From: Climacium dendroides | Lineage: Eukaryota; Streptophyta; Bryopsida; Hypnales; Climaciaceae | Direction of reading: 5' to 3' | DNA length: 64,000 bases | Assembly (NCBI GenBank): GCA_950106755.1 | Contig: OX467092.1 | Span: 7,564,001 to 7,628,000, forward strand | Shown here: positions 12,953 through 25,600 of the stretch, piece by piece | How positions within the stretch are numbered: the stretch's first letter is position 1 | Layout of the letters: every line of letters starts with the position of its first letter | The notes under the pieces: model-generated | Databases searched by the model: none | The model's input: only the letters and a program-made list of their open reading frames with translations | What the model was told of the DNA's origin: nothing | Translations under genes and position numbers: made by a program

Positions 12953-14774
12953 TCACTTCCCGGAGGTACCACTGCTCCCCAGTCCACTCGATCCTTCTGG
13001 CCTTCCGACTGGTGGTAAAAGTTCCGGATTCACCGGTACCACCGGTGAGACCTCCGTAACCATAGGTTCCGGATTGCTGCTTTCCGGAACCACCAAAGTC
13101 TGCGCTGACGGGGGAGATTGAGGTGCCGGATCCGACTCCGTGGAAATAAAGTACTCCATCATCTCCCTCATCGCGGCCCAGGATGTATCCATTCGTCTTG
13201 CCTGCTCTAGTAAGCATTTGACGATAGAAACCCGACTTGAGCTGGCGGCTGCATCGAGGTTAGTTTCAAACAGCCGGGCCTTATTGATATAATCCGCCGG
13301 CACATCCAGAGAGCTCCGGAGCTGAACTACACTTTGGCACAATGCCGCTATCTGCCGGCGATGGTCTTCTTCTGTGAGCCGGGCCATCTCCTAGGCTGTG
13401 CGGAGGGTGCTCTCAAAATCCACACAACGGGATTCCAAGTTCCGGACTTGGTCTCGCAACGTCCGGTTTTCTACGCGCAGCGTCCCCAGCTCCGTCACCA
13501 AAGTCTTCCGTTCTTCTATGAGGGAGGCCGTTCTGCTACTCCGCTGCCACCAATGCATCTGTCCTCCGGAAAATGGCGTTCCGGTCGGTTAGCGCCATCT
13601 TCCGGCACACTCGTTTGAGGGCTCCATCATAGTTCTCGCAGATTTGGGTGAGATCGTCTGCCCGCCACACCAGGTGCTGAGCCATCTCCTAGATGTCTTC
13701 TAGAGGCGTCCCTCCTAGTCGCATGGTGGTCCGGTCCCTCTCCTCCGTCTCTATCATCCGGGTCCGGGAGGGTCCGGCCTCGGCCTGAGTGGCAATGGTG
13801 TGTGATCGTACCGGCCCAACCAGTTGCATGGATGGTTGGACTTCCTTCAGAACAGGTCCGGTCTCCGTCTTTACCTCCTGAACCTCTTCCTATGGTTCCG
13901 GTGTGGGAGGCTCCTCTGACGGACTTACCGGCGGTGTCCTATTCCGCCTTTTCCTCTTCCTTAGCGGAGAGATCGGCTCCTCTTCTTCTGTGTCCTCATC
14001 GTCCGGTCCGTCTCGAGGCGAGGGCTCCTCTCCTCCGTACTGTTGGAGTTGGACTAGGTCGTGATACGCACTCTCCTCGTTCGCCTTGAGCAGAGAGTGG
14101 TGGGCGTACAAATGAGACAAATACGCCGGAAGAGGACTCTGGCTCTTCTTTCCGGATCGGAGGGCACGCACCAAGTCTCCGACTAGCTCATGGATGATGG
14201 CTGCCCAATCCATCATCTTTCTCTAGAGGCTCCCCAAGATGGTGGAGGCCACCTTCGCTACTACTCGCCGCGGCTTGGTGGGATGGATGATAGGGTTGAG
14301 AAACGCTATCACATCCCGGTACTCCGGATTCACCAGGTCAAAAACCTAGTGACCTTCTTTCGGGTTGGCGGGTGCCTGGAGTTCACCCTCCATCACCTCC
14401 TGGTTCTTCTCCATGACCTTGTCCGGTGCCTCCCGGAACTTGTAGACGGCCCTCCAAGTGTTCACCGTCCACAAGTCTGGCTTCGCCCGAATGGTGGTAT
14501 CCAAGATACCACTTTCTGGACGAAGTATGTCCGAAACCAGATTCTCCTCTCGGATCCCCCACGGCACTTTTAGGAGTCCATCACACCCCATGTTGTGAAG
14601 ATGCTCCCGTAGGCGCGCCAGCCGGTCCTCCTCCGTTGGAACCTCCGGAACCACCTTCATCACCGGGATGGTCTTTGGTCGAGGTGCCGGTGCTGGCGCC
14701 TCATCCTCCGAATCCTCAGGCAAGTCCTTCAAATTTTGCTGGCTTGCCCTAGAAGCCATTGTGTTCACGAACAA
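12953..14774 (-). pseudogene. Gag-like element protein 2 (left arm)
   Basis: The reading runs leftward from about 14760 (MASRASQQNLKDLPED). It shows the GCDGLLKVPWGIREENLVSDI block and a WRAVYKFREAP motif (to 14346), then MMDWAAIIHELVGDLVRA with LPAYLSHLYAHHSLLKANEE and an acidic tail (14216-13890). It ends with a coiled-coil block and DYINKARLFETNLDAAASS followed by a Pro/Ser-rich tail (13387-12953). Stops and frameshifts break it. It is a near-identical, inverted copy of the gene at 15286-17253, and a more distant relative of those at 5240-6988 and 34111-36185. No catalytic domain is visible. A capsid-like role is inferred from element context only. Confidence 0.68.
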
Positions 14775-14816
14775 TCCTCACACAATCTCTCCCTAAATCT
14801 TTGCTCACAAACTTTC

Positions 14817-15244
14817 TGTGGGAATGCGATCCCACATGCTAGACCCATAATACTAGCATAGGACGGAAAAATTCAAAAATTGTCTCTTTCAGAGGGAAAG
14901 TTTTTGAGTTCTCCTAGGAAGTTAGGGCAAATTAGGAAAACCGGATTTCCGGATCCGGAAAAATTTCATTAGGGTTAAAAACCTAAAATCCGGAACCCTA
15001 GAAAGATCCGGAAATCGGATGATGGCGCCGGCTCTAAACCGGATCCGTACTAGGGATAGGGTTTTGCCGCCAAAACCTGTCCCGTACATCGGGCCAGTAT
15101 AAGAAGGGGACTGTAGCCGGCCGCGGGCACACTTATCTTCTTTCTTTTGTTCTTCCGCCAGCGTATTCCGTTTTCCTCGCTTTGTTAGAATTCCGGTAGA
15201 CTGAGGGACTGTATGAGTTGCGATCGTATAGGGGTTACCGGAGT
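14817..15244 (+). repeat. Segment L, LTR-like promoter segment
   Basis: This 428-bp segment starts TGTGGGAATGCGATCCCACA, itself an imperfect palindrome, and ends GGTTACCGGAGT. Its reverse complement recurs at 18512-18947 with scattered differences. TATAAG lies at 15098-15103, followed by a pyrimidine-rich leader, so it probably drives the plus-strand gag-like gene at 15286. TCCGGA words are dense. Confidence 0.8.
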
Positions 15245-15285
15245 GAAAGTGGTGAGTAGAGATTTAGGGAGAGATTGTGTGAGGA

Positions 15286-17253
15286 TTGTTCGTGAACACA
15301 ATGGCTTCTAGGGCAAGTCGGCGGAAGTTGAAGGATCTGCCTGAGGATTCGGAGGATGAAATGCCGGCACCAGCAACTCGATCAAGGACCATCCCGGTGA
15401 TGAAGGTGGTTTCGGAGGTTCCGACGGAGGAGGACCGGCTGGCGCGCCTACGGGAGCATCTCCACAACCTAGGGTGTGATGGACTCCTAGAAGTGCCGTG
15501 GGGGATCCGAGAGGAGAATCTAGTTTCGGACATACTTCGTCCGGAAAGTGGTATCTTGGATACCACCATTCGGGCGAAGCCAGACCTGTGGACGGTGAAT
15601 ACTTGGCGGGCCGTCTACAAGTTCCGGGAGGCGCCGGACAAGGTCATGGAGAAGAACCAGGAGGTGATGGAGGGTGAACTCCAGGCACCCGCCAACCTGA
15701 AGGAAGGTCACCAGGTTTCTGACCTGGTGAATCCGGAGTATCGGGATGTGATAGCGTTTCTCAACCCTATCCTCCATCCCACCAAGCCGCGGCGAGTAGT
15801 AGCGAAGGTGGCCTCCACCATCTTGGGGAGCCTCTAGGGAAAGATGATGGTGGACTGGTCAGCCATCATTCATGAGCTAGTCGGAGACTTAGTACGTGCC
15901 CCCTGGTCCGGAAAGAAGAGCCAGAGTCCTCTTCCGGCATATTTGTTTCATTTGTACGCCCACCACTCTCTGCTCAAGGCGAACGAGGAGAGTGCGTATC
16001 ACGACCTAGTCCAACTCCAACAGTACGGAGGAAAGGAGCCCTCGCCTCGAGACGGACCGGACGATGAGGACACAAAAGAAGAGGAGCCGGTCTCTCCACT
16101 AAGGAAGAAGAAAAGGCGGAATAGGACGCCACTGGTAAGTCCGTCAGAGGAGCCTCCCACACCGGAACCATAGGAAGAGGTTCAGGAAGTAAAGACGGAG
16201 ACCGGACCTGTTCTGAAGGAAGTCCACCATCCATGCAACTAGTTGGGCCGGTACGACCGCACACCGTCGCCACTCAGGCCGAGGCCGGACCCTCCTGGAC
16301 CCGGATGATAGAGACGGAGGAGAGGGACCGGACCACCATGCGATTGGGAGGGTCGCCCCTAGAAGACATCTAGGAGATGGCTCAGCATCTGGTGTGGCGG
16401 GTAGACGATCTCACCCAAATCTGCGAGAACTATGATGGAGCCCTCAAACGAGTGTGCCGGAAGATGGCGCTAACCGACCGGAATGCCTTTTTCCGGAGGA
16501 CGGATGCATTGGTGGTAGCGGAGCAGCAGAACGACCTCCCTCATAGTAGAATGGAAGAATTTGGTAACAGAGCTGGGGACGTTGCGCGTAGAAAATCGGA
16601 CGTTGCGAGACCAAGTCCGGAACTCGAAATCCTGTTGTGTGGATTAAGAGAGCACCCTCCGCACCGCTCAGGAGACAGCCCAGCTCACAGAAGAAGACCA
16701 TCGCCGGTAGATAGCGGCCTTGTGCCAAAGTGTAGTTCAGCTCCGGAACTCTCTAGATGTGCCGACAGACTATATCAACAAGGCCTGGCTGTTTGAAACT
16801 AACCTCGATGCAGCCGCCAGCTCAAGTCGGGTTCCTATCGCCAAATGCTTACTAGAGCAGGCAAGACGAATGGATACATCCTGGGCCGCGATGAGGGAGA
16901 TGATGGAGTACTTTATGTCCTCGGAGTCGGATCCGGCACCTCAATCTCCCCCGTCAGCGCAGACTTTGGTGGTTCCGGAAAGCAGCGATCTGGAACCTAT
17001 GGTTACGGAGGTCTCATCGGTGGTACCGGTGAATCCGGAACTTTCACCACCAACCGGAAGACCAGAAGGAGTGGACTGGGGAGCAGTGGTACCTCCGGGA
17101 AGTGAAGACTTGCTGCCGGTGACTCCGACCATTGACTTGACAAGTGCTTCTCCGGAAGTTCACGCCGGACGGACGGTGCAATCTTCTCCGCATCATAAGA
17201 AGACTCAGAAGGATGCTAGAGGGAGTCCGGACACTCAGGTAGTCGGGACCTAG
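15286..17253 (+). pseudogene. Gag-like element protein 3 (right arm)
   Basis: Starts just downstream of segment L; the likely ATG is the MASRASRRKLKDLPED methionine near 15301. One frame runs through TAG at 15835 and on to TAG at 16171. It contains GCDGLLEVPWGIREENLVSDI, VIAFLNPILHPTKPRRV, VDWSAIIHELVGDLVRA and LPAYLFHLYAHHSLLKANEE, then an acidic-basic stretch. Later blocks in shifted frames hold a coiled coil (16377-16540) and DYINKAWLFETNLDAAASS with a Pro/Ser-rich tail (16720-17253). Same domain order as the other three gag-like copies, with no pol domain. Confidence 0.7.
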
Positions 17254-18511
17254 AGTGTAGACAGGGACACCAATATTGTGGAAGTCCCAAGATGGGGCCA
17301 AAGGGGTCCGAATCTGTTTTCTCCGGAGGGTAGCCGGAAAGAGGTAAAGCTGGATCTTCTGAAGGACTATGTTCCTTCTAAAGATCCGGATTCCAAAGAA
17401 TAGAATGCAGTAGTGTAGTATAGCGACAATACCGGAGTCCGGCAGTCAAAGCCGGAAAAATAGGATCTGGAATTTTCCGGAAATCTAGCGAACCAATAGG
17501 AATGCTTTGTAGGATTTTTAGGATGATATTAGTCTTAGTATAAGTAGGACTTTTAATGGCCTTTCTGGTCATTCACAGCCATCTCATAGTTTCAGCATTG
17601 TATCCTTTTCTAAGCTTAAATCTAAAGTGTGTTGGAGTATCCTATTTCTTATCTTTCTTGTGTACGGTATATGTTTGTGAGAGGTGTGAGTCCGTTCTTG
17701 CGTTTCCGGGACTGAGAACTTACCTTGTGTGGCAAGAGTCGATTTTGTGAGAGTATCCGGATGTATTAACTTGAGGGGGAGATCAACCGGATGGTTCCGG
17801 CAGTAGGGTTAGTGTAGTACTGCTCGAATGCCGGTATAGCCTGCGTGTAGGATATAGCCCTAAGTGAAAGGGGTATCTGAGAGGCTGCTAGCAATTTCCG
17901 TGTACGGAGGTATTGCTGGACGTGCCCGAATTCCGGATTGCCGGAATTCCCCGTAGAACAGAGTCAAGCCCCGACACAAGCCCAAGAAAGTACAGGAGAA
18001 ACCACCCGGTCGACAGGAGGCTCAGTGTTCGGTTAAAGGTTAGAATGTCGTTGTAGTTTCTGACCGTCCCTGTGTGACCTAATTTGGAAGAACTTCCGGA
18101 TTTGTGAGGCGACGGAACAGGAGGACACTTCCGGTCCTTGAAGAATTAGGTTACTGTTAGTATTAGAGAGAGAGAGAAAGAGAGAGTGAAAGAGAGCGTG
18201 TTTCCGGACACAGTAAGCATCCGGACGGTGGATCTGACCACTTGTCATCCAAACCCAGGGATCCCGAAAGGGACACTGAAATGGTTTCCGGATCCTTCCA
18301 GAACCCATCCGGCACTAGTGTCTGGACCGGACCTATAGTCCGGAGCAGTTTGACAGAGAAAAAAGTGAATGCCTAGACCGGAATAGCCTATAAAACTGTA
18401 ATCCACAAGTCCTCGTGGGAACGATTCCGGAGCGGTTTACTCTAAGAAGGCCTTTGGTGTGAATTAAGGGCTAATTGGAGGAATACTGGTCCGACTAATC
18501 GCCACACTTTC
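17254..18511. other. 3' non-coding part of right arm
   Basis: No gene. It pairs as reverse complement with 11566-12900 of the left arm. It includes a GA-rich AGAGAGAGAGAAAG run near 18164 that matches the CTCTCTCTCTC run near 11890. Confidence 0.7.
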
Positions 18512-18947
18512 ACTCTGGTAACCCCTACACGATCGCAACTCACACAATCTCTCAGTCTACTGGAATTCTAACAAAGCGAGGAAAACGGAATACGCCGGCG
18601 GAAGAACAAAAGAAAGAAGATAAGTGTGCCCGCGGCTGGCTACAGTCCCCCTCTTATACTGGCTTGATGTACGGGACAGGTTTTGGCGGCAAAACCCTAT
18701 CCCTAGTACAGATCCGGTTTCCGGTTTTTAGGGTCGGCGCCGTCATCCGATTTCCGGAACTTTCTAAGGTTCCGGATTTTAGGTTTTAGCCCTAATGAAA
18801 TTTTTCTGGATCCGGAAATCCGGTTTTCCTAATTTGCCCTAACTTCCTAGGAGAACTCAAAAACTTTCCCTTTGAAGGAGACAATTTTTGAAGTTTTCCG
18901 TCATATGCTAGTATTATGGGTCTAGCATGTGGGACCGCATTCCCACA
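18512..18947 (-). repeat. Segment L', inverted copy of segment L
   Basis: Reverse complement of 14817-15244 with about 10% visible differences. It forms the right end of the inverted element and ends CCGCATTCCCACA. The TATAAG of L appears here as CTTATA at 18653-18658, so any promoter would point leftward into the arm, antisense to the right-hand gag-like gene. Confidence 0.8.
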
Positions 18948-19439
18948 AAAGGCTTCAGCCCTCCCATGCCTTTGGGTAGTGAGTTAGCCTTGACTCGAGG
19001 GAACTTGGTAAACGGCCGGGTATGGGACAAGGCTACCGTTTCCTTCCTTGCTTGTATGGGCACATGGTATGAATTGCTTGGATTGGAGGACCTTTGAGCC
19101 CATAGAGCTACTTGGTGTCTAATCGTCAAATTGTGACCCTTATATCACCGACTTAATCGCATTGTGAGTCACTAGAAGAAAAAGCAGGGTTTTGCGACTA
19201 CGGTTTGCGACTGGTTTTTAGTCGTATCGGACGTTTGCGACTTGGTGATATTCTGGAGTCCGTAGTCGCAGTGGATAAGTCGCATGAGTTGCACTAAAGT
19301 CGCGAGGTTGTTTGTCATTCGATAGGCAATGGAGAACTTCGTCGATGAACTATTGTGACGTGGTTGCTGATGTGGTATTTACTGCCACGTAACTACATTT
19401 CACTCACTTGTGACTTGTTTTCAACTTGTATGCGACTTG

Positions 19440-20720
19440 ATTGTAATTCATCTATAACTTCAATGCCACTGCTATGCAACTTCATTTGAACTTCTGTTAG
19501 ACTTCATGCAACTTCTTTGCAACTTTTGTGCAACTAGAATGCAACTTGTTTGCAACTTTAGTGCAACTGAAATGCAACTTATTTGCAACTGGAATGCAAC
19601 TGGAATGTAATTTTTTTCACTCCTATGTTCCAACTCTTGTGCAACTAAAATGCAACTTATTTCTAACTTTCGGAGAACTAGAATGCAACTCATTTGCAAC
19701 TCCTATGCAACTAGGATGCGACTAGTTTGCAACTCCCGTGCAACTAGAATGCAACTTCAATGCAACTTATTTGCAACTCTTGTTCAACTAGAATGCAACT
19801 TTAGTGCAACTAGAAAGCAACTCATTTGTAACTCCTATTCAACTATAATGCAACTCATTTGCAACTTCTGGGCAGCTTATTTCCAACTAAAATGCGACTT
19901 ATTTCCAACTTCTGTGCAACTAAAATGCAACTCATTTGCAACTCCTATTCAACTATAATGGAACTCATTTGCAACTTTCGGGCAACTTATTTCCAACTAA
20001 AATGCAACTTATTTCCAACTAAAATGCAACTTATTTCCAACTTCTATGCAACTAAAATGCAACTCATTTGCAACTCTTGTACAACTAGAATGCAACTTAT
20101 TTCCAACTTTTATTGCAACTCCTGTACAACTAGAATGCAACTTATTTTCAACTTTTATGCAACTCCTGTACAACTAGAATGCAACTTATTTCCAACTTTT
20201 GTGCAACTAGAATGCAACTTACTAGAATGCAACTTAATTCCAACTTTTATGCAACTCCATGCAACTTATTTTCAACTTTTGTGCAACTAGAATGCAACTT
20301 ATTTCCAACTTCTATGCCACTAAAATGCCACTTATTTGCAACTCTTATTCAATTGGATTGCAACTTACTTGCAACTAATTTGTAACTCTTATTCAACTAG
20401 AATGCAACTTATTTGCAACGTTTTTGCAACTGGAATGCAACTTTTGTGCAACTGGAATACAACTTCTGTGCTACTGGAATGCAACTTCTGTGCTACTGGA
20501 ATGCAACTTCTCTGCTACTAGAATGCAACTTCTCTGCTACTAGAATGCAACTTTTGTGCTACTGGAATGCAACTTTTGTGCAACTAGAATGCAACTTCTG
20601 TGCAACTTTTGTACAATTGGAAAGCAACTTATTTTCAACTTGTGTGCAACTATTATTTGCGACTACATTGAAACTTATTTGCGACTACATTGTAACTTAT
20701 TTGCAACTTCAAAATGATGC
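19440..20720 (+). repeat. 5' subterminal repeat array of the CACTA element
   Basis: More than 80 copies of TGCAACT or close variants, mostly in the context ATGCAACTTATTTGCAACT and TGCAACTAGAATGCAACT, give a period near 10-20 bases. Such arrays bind the TNPA-type accessory protein in En/Spm elements. Open frames reading MQLECN-like peptides are products of the array, not genes. Confidence 0.9.
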
Positions 20721-22185
20721 AGTTCGAGAGACGAATCTATGTTTTACAATTCTTCTGTGCTCACGTTTGTACAAAGCTCAATTATTCAACTCAAGAAGGC
20801 GATGAACGCGACTTCAGCTACAAGCTCTGAAGCTCGCAAAATTTGACAACGAATGGCTGCAAAGGTTGTCCTCCCTTGTACAGACACAAATGAAAGAGTA
20901 CCCAAGATCATACGTTACTAAAGAGGTAGATAAGGTACCTGTGAAAGAACCCTAGTCTAATGCAAGAAACACGATCGATATTACTCTCTCTGGAAACGAA
21001 ATTTACTAAAGCTCCATCATCACCCGTAAGCTTATTCCAGTTCTTTCAGCATAACTTTCCAATTCCTCTGGGAGGTGTGATTCTAAACCTAGTACCTCAT
21101 ACCTTCGAATAGAACCCTGGAATTTCCAATTGAAAGTAAAATTAGAACTCACAGTCACCACAGATGCCATGCAACTTCACGCAACTTGCACCGCTGTTCG
21201 CGCAGATCAAAAGCCGAGTGCTACACCCCAAATCTAGCGCATGAACCATACAAAATCAATTTTAGGGTGAATTCCAAACGGGTCTTATGCAACTGAAGCA
21301 CAAGAGGACGCCTCGTAACAATTCCTAGCTCCATAAAAATGACAGCTAAAAACCATATCTGTGGCAATATAATTTCAAAGTATTCCACATTACTTTGCGG
21401 CAATACAAGGTGAAGTTCAAATTAATGTATGTAACTTATTTGAACCACGGAACAAAAAGTCTCTCCCAACGATGCTCTCCAATACAGAGCACTTGCTAGA
21501 GCTCGGTTTCAATATGTATAACACCACTAGTTATTTGGAATAAGGTTTCCCTCGAACAAATGGTCCGATGTCAAATTAAACAGAGCTCAACAATGAGATG
21601 TGGAATCAACTCTTTTATAACGAAGGAGACGAGGGCGCTCACCGATCTATAGCAGAAATCAAATACAAGCAGAAACCCTAGAAAATAGAGAACTCCCTGA
21701 TATGCTGAGAAAGTAAGAACTCTAATTCATAAGCGAGAACTCCCTGAAGCTTTGGAAACCGAGAACTCCCTGAAGCTTTGGAAACCGAGAACTCCCTGAA
21801 GCTTTGAAAACCGAGAACTCCCTGAAGCTTTGGAAACCGAGAACTCCCTGAAGCTTTGGAAAAGCAACACAAAAACCCAACAAAAGCAGATAACGATGCA
21901 ACTGCAACCCAAAGAAAGTGGCGGCAAAACTAGGGTTCCGACTCGAATTCCAGGCCTGTATCGTTGACACGTCACCTCGTACCTTTGACCGTGGCCTCGC
22001 TCGTAAGACCGCGTCACCTAAATCTCTCACTGCGGCTCTTAGACTTACAACCATGATATTGTACGTTTTCCACCTACCCTACACTACCCGAGAGTCCAAG
22101 CCAAAATGAAAATACATGCTCAGCTGGGCAAACACCTTACTGTTCATATGACCCTAAACCCTGAACTTAACTTATTCTTGGCAAG
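20721..22185. other. CACTA interior without recognised gene
   Basis: No supported coding region. A TNPA-type second gene might be expected in this interval, but I cannot recognise one. Holds the 26-bp minisatellite at 21728-21862. Confidence 0.4.
21728..21862. repeat. 26-bp minisatellite, five copies
   Basis: Unit CGAGAACTCCCTGAAGCTTT plus GGAAAC is repeated five times almost perfectly, with one G-to-A change in the third copy. Open reading through it gives EFSVSKASGSSRFPKLQGVL-type repeats on the minus strand, which I treat as chance. Confidence 0.9.
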
Positions 22186-22189
22186 TGTA

Positions 22190-22612
22190 GGCTAGACGAG
22201 GAGGCTAGCAGCAATCTAGAAGCATCATTGACTGCGAAGGAGAAGATCATCTCTGAGCTCCACCATGAATTGCACCTTATGGAAACCACTTTGGGAAGTG
22301 AATGTGAGCAGCATACTGTTGAAGTGAAGAAACTGAAAGCGCTTCTGAGTAAGAAGGTATGAAAATCGTTTTTGAGCAGTTGCTACCGTATTTTCAGCCT
22401 ACAGTCCTACAACAGAGGGTTAACCCCTGAGCGCCCAGGAGGAAATCACCAAAATAAGCATGTTGCAGACATTGACAGAAATAAGAGGCTCCCGCAGATG
22501 CAATACTTTCATCCGACGAACTTCACCATTGGAACTTTGAGAGGGGTAGAGTTCGAAGGTCTGCTAAGAATCTGTAGAGACTTGACTATTTGGATGCAGA
22601 GATTATAGCAAT
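22190..22612 (+). pseudogene. Coiled-coil gene fragment inside the CACTA element
   Basis: Three exon-like blocks read SSNLEASLTAKEKIISELHH and KKLKALLSKK up to a possible donor at 22357, then LSAQEEITKISMLQTLTEI after 22421, then LSSDELHHWNFERGRVRRSA (about 22509 onward) with a TAG stop. The heptad-like Leu/Ile spacing suggests a coiled coil. It is not part of any CACTA domain I know. It may be a captured host gene fragment or a degenerate accessory protein exon. Confidence 0.4.
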
Positions 22613-22658
22613 CAATTCTGCGTTGACTGCCTCGTTTTAGGCGATTTTTGAGAGGTCC

Positions 22659-25600
22659 GTGCTATTCGGAGGCCTCCCCCACCCTAAAGAAGTGTCCAAT
22701 GCTGTCACAGATGAGAAGCGAAAGCAACTACGTGATGACAGACTTTGGGTGAGAGAATATCGCCGAGCTAGGTTTTTAAATTTGCATAGAATGAGTTGTC
22801 CTTGTTGTAAATGTCAAGGTCGCAGGAAGTGGATAGTTCCCACTATGAGGGAACATCTAATCCGAAATGGCAGAGATTCAAAATTTCGAGTGTGGCGAGG
22901 ACCTGGGAGTCCGGAGACATCAGATGAAGAATGGGAGGCTGGTTTCTGGAGTTCAACAGAAGGTTAAGCAATGCAAGTCAATAATGAAGTGGACACTAGG
23001 AATATGCTGGACAATTTGCTTCAAGACGTTGAAAACTCAGAGCCCATGGAAGAACGGCTCCAGTACCATAGAGGCCATGGAAGAACACTTGCATGACACA
23101 GTAGTGGAAGCCTTTACAGTAGCAGACAATGTAACCAACGCATGCAACTCTAGACCAACTGTAGGTGATGACTTGGAGGTCGAAAATGCATTGCTACAGG
23201 AAGAACCGGTAGGTGATACAGATGAGCAACCAGAAGTTCAAGGTCAAAACAATTTTGACACCGACATTTTGGAAGCTTTGCATGAATTATATGAAGGTGC
23301 TCAATGTACCAAGTTGGCAGCCACCATCCTTATCATGAATGTGTGCACAGTCCATGGGGTGAGTAACAATTTTGCTGATGAATTATTCACTCTTCTCCAA
23401 GGACACATTTTGCCACAGAATAATACGTTGCCTAGGAATTTTTATGCAGCTCAAAGACTAACAGGAAAATTAGGATTGGCTTACAATAGCATCCATGTAT
23501 GCAAAAAAGGATGTGTACTGTTTAGAGGAGAACTTGAAGGTGCTATAAGTTGTCCAAAGTGCAATCATCCAAGGTATAGGGATCAGATTAGAAAGAAGTT
23601 TCCGGTGAAAGTTTTGAGGCATTTTCCTATCATTCCAAGATTGCAACGCATGTTTCGTAGCCCAGCACTCTCAAAATTGTTGCTATGGCATTTGGAGAAT
23701 GGAAGCAATCGTCCAGGAGGAGACAATCTAGTGCGTCACCCATGCGATTCAAAAGCGTGGCGCCACTTCCATGAAAATGTGGATCCAACCTTCGGTGAAG
23801 ACTCGAGAAATGTCCATTTTGCTCTTGCTGCAGATGGAGTAAATCCTTTCAAGCAGACTTGTTCGAGTTGGTCTACTTGGCCAGTGACCTTGCTAAATTA
23901 TAATTTGCCGCCTTGGTTGTGCACCAAATTTTTTTTTATGATGTTAGCTTTGTTGATTCCTGGAAAGCAATCTGTAACTGCAGAAGTATTTGATGTGTAT
24001 CTGGAACCCTTGGTGGATGAATTGTTGGAATTGTGGAAAGGAGTGCCAGCATATGATGTTGTACAAGAAGTTGGTGCCCGCTCTTTCAACCTCAGAGCAG
24101 TTCTTATGTGGACAATTCATGACTATCCAGGATATGGCATGGTAGGAGGATTTGCGCACCAAGGCTATGCAAGGTGTCCATGGTGCGGTTCTCATTTAGG
24201 AGCAGAGCATTCAATGGAGCTATGTAAGGAAATTTATCAAGGGACTCACAAATGGGTGCCTACTAATCATCCTTACCGCTCGGAGGGTATGAAGGATCAC
24301 TTTGATGGAAAAGTGGAAGTACGAGGAAGACCCAAAATTGTATCTATAGAAGAACAGTTGGAATATGCAAAGTAGTATAAGACTTGGAAAGTAGCAGGAA
24401 ATAGAGACGGAGCTCTAGGGAATCCGTCCAAATTGCATGGAGTGAAGCGGTCTAGCATTCTTTTCAGGTTGCCTTACTGGAAGGTGAGTTGCTGTAGTCT
24501 TTCAAGTCGAACGACTAAGTAGAAAATTAGTAGTATCATTAAAGTGTCAAGAAGAATGACAATGGATTACTTGCATTTCAGTTGTATTATAGTCGCTTAT
24601 CAGTCGTATCTTAGTTGCACGTCAGTTGTATTGTAGTCGCATATCAGTTGTGTTTTAGTCGCATATTAGTTGTGATTTAGTTGCATACCAGTTGTATTTT
24701 AGTCGCAAACCAGATGTATTTTAGTCGCATGTCAATTGTGTCATATTCGTTTTGAGATGCTTATAAAGAGCGTTTGCAGTGAACACTAAAGTGCCTACAT
24801 TGTGTTAGAGTCTTGTAGCATGCTTTTTGAGAGAGATGAAGTGATAATAAAAGCATTTGGTAGGGAGATGTACAAGTAAATGTGTCTTTCCATGTTCGTT
24901 GTCAATCCCATACTAACTACTCAAAGGCTATTCATGTGACCAGAGGCTTCTCATCCGCTATACACTAGATGTCATGCACTACGAGATGAATCTTGCCAAG
25001 AATTTCTTAAAAACAATAAGTGGAAAAAAAGATACGGTGAAGGTGTGACGAGATCTTCAAAGGAGAGGTATACGAAAACATTTGTGGTTGATACCAAATC
25101 CTCGTAGAGTTGGTAAAATGTTGAAACCTGTTGCTGGATATGTGCTCTTTGAGAAAGAATACGAGCAATTTGCAAACATTATTGCCTCTGTGAAGCTTCC
25201 TTCAGGATACTCCTCATCATTTGGGAAGTATATAAAGGCTAAAAAATTTGGAAGCCTCAAATCGCATGATTATCATGTGTTAATGCAGTAATTGATGCCA
25301 TTGGCATTGAGGGGTCTATTGAAACCCGGACCGCATATGGCCGTCATGCGGATTTGTAAAGTATTCAGGAGAATATGTACGAAGGTTTATAACCCAGCAG
25401 ACTTTGAGTCTCTTCAATTGGATGTGGCTGAAAGTATGGCACTACTAGAGATGGAGTTCCCACCGTCATTTTTTGACATTATGATACACCTTCCATATCA
25501 CCTAGTCCAAGAATTAGACTTGTGTGGGCCTGTTGGCACAAGGTGGATGTATCCAGTTGAAAGGTATATGAAAACATTGAAGAATTATGTTCGGAGTATG

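Larger units (their letters stand above)
11566..18947. mobile_element. Four-part inverted gag-like element (S-L-S'-L')
   Basis: AAAGG occurs at 11561-11565 and again at 18948-18952, and the insert begins TG and ends CA. Its body is arm S (11566-14816), segment L (14817-15244), the reverse complement of the arm S' (15245-18511), and the reverse complement of the segment L' (18512-18947). Each arm carries a copy of the same gag-like gene, so the two genes diverge from L. The arms differ by scattered substitutions and small indels, so this is not a simple assembly duplication. L contains TATAAG and begins TGTGGGAATG, so it looks like an LTR or promoter region. The arrangement is not a normal LTR-internal-LTR element. 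The left AAAGG partly overlaps a GAAAG word that also flanks the L/S junctions, so the duplication is likely but not certain. Confidence 0.8.

Noticed and set aside
11566..18947. Assembly artefact creating an inverted duplication
   Set aside because: The arms differ by many substitutions and small indels along their length, and the insert has TG...CA ends with a likely 5-bp duplication.
19528..20805. Chain of open reading frames encoding MQLECN/ATLVQL-like repeats
   Set aside because: They are produced by the TGCAACT subterminal array of the CACTA element and have no independent coding support.
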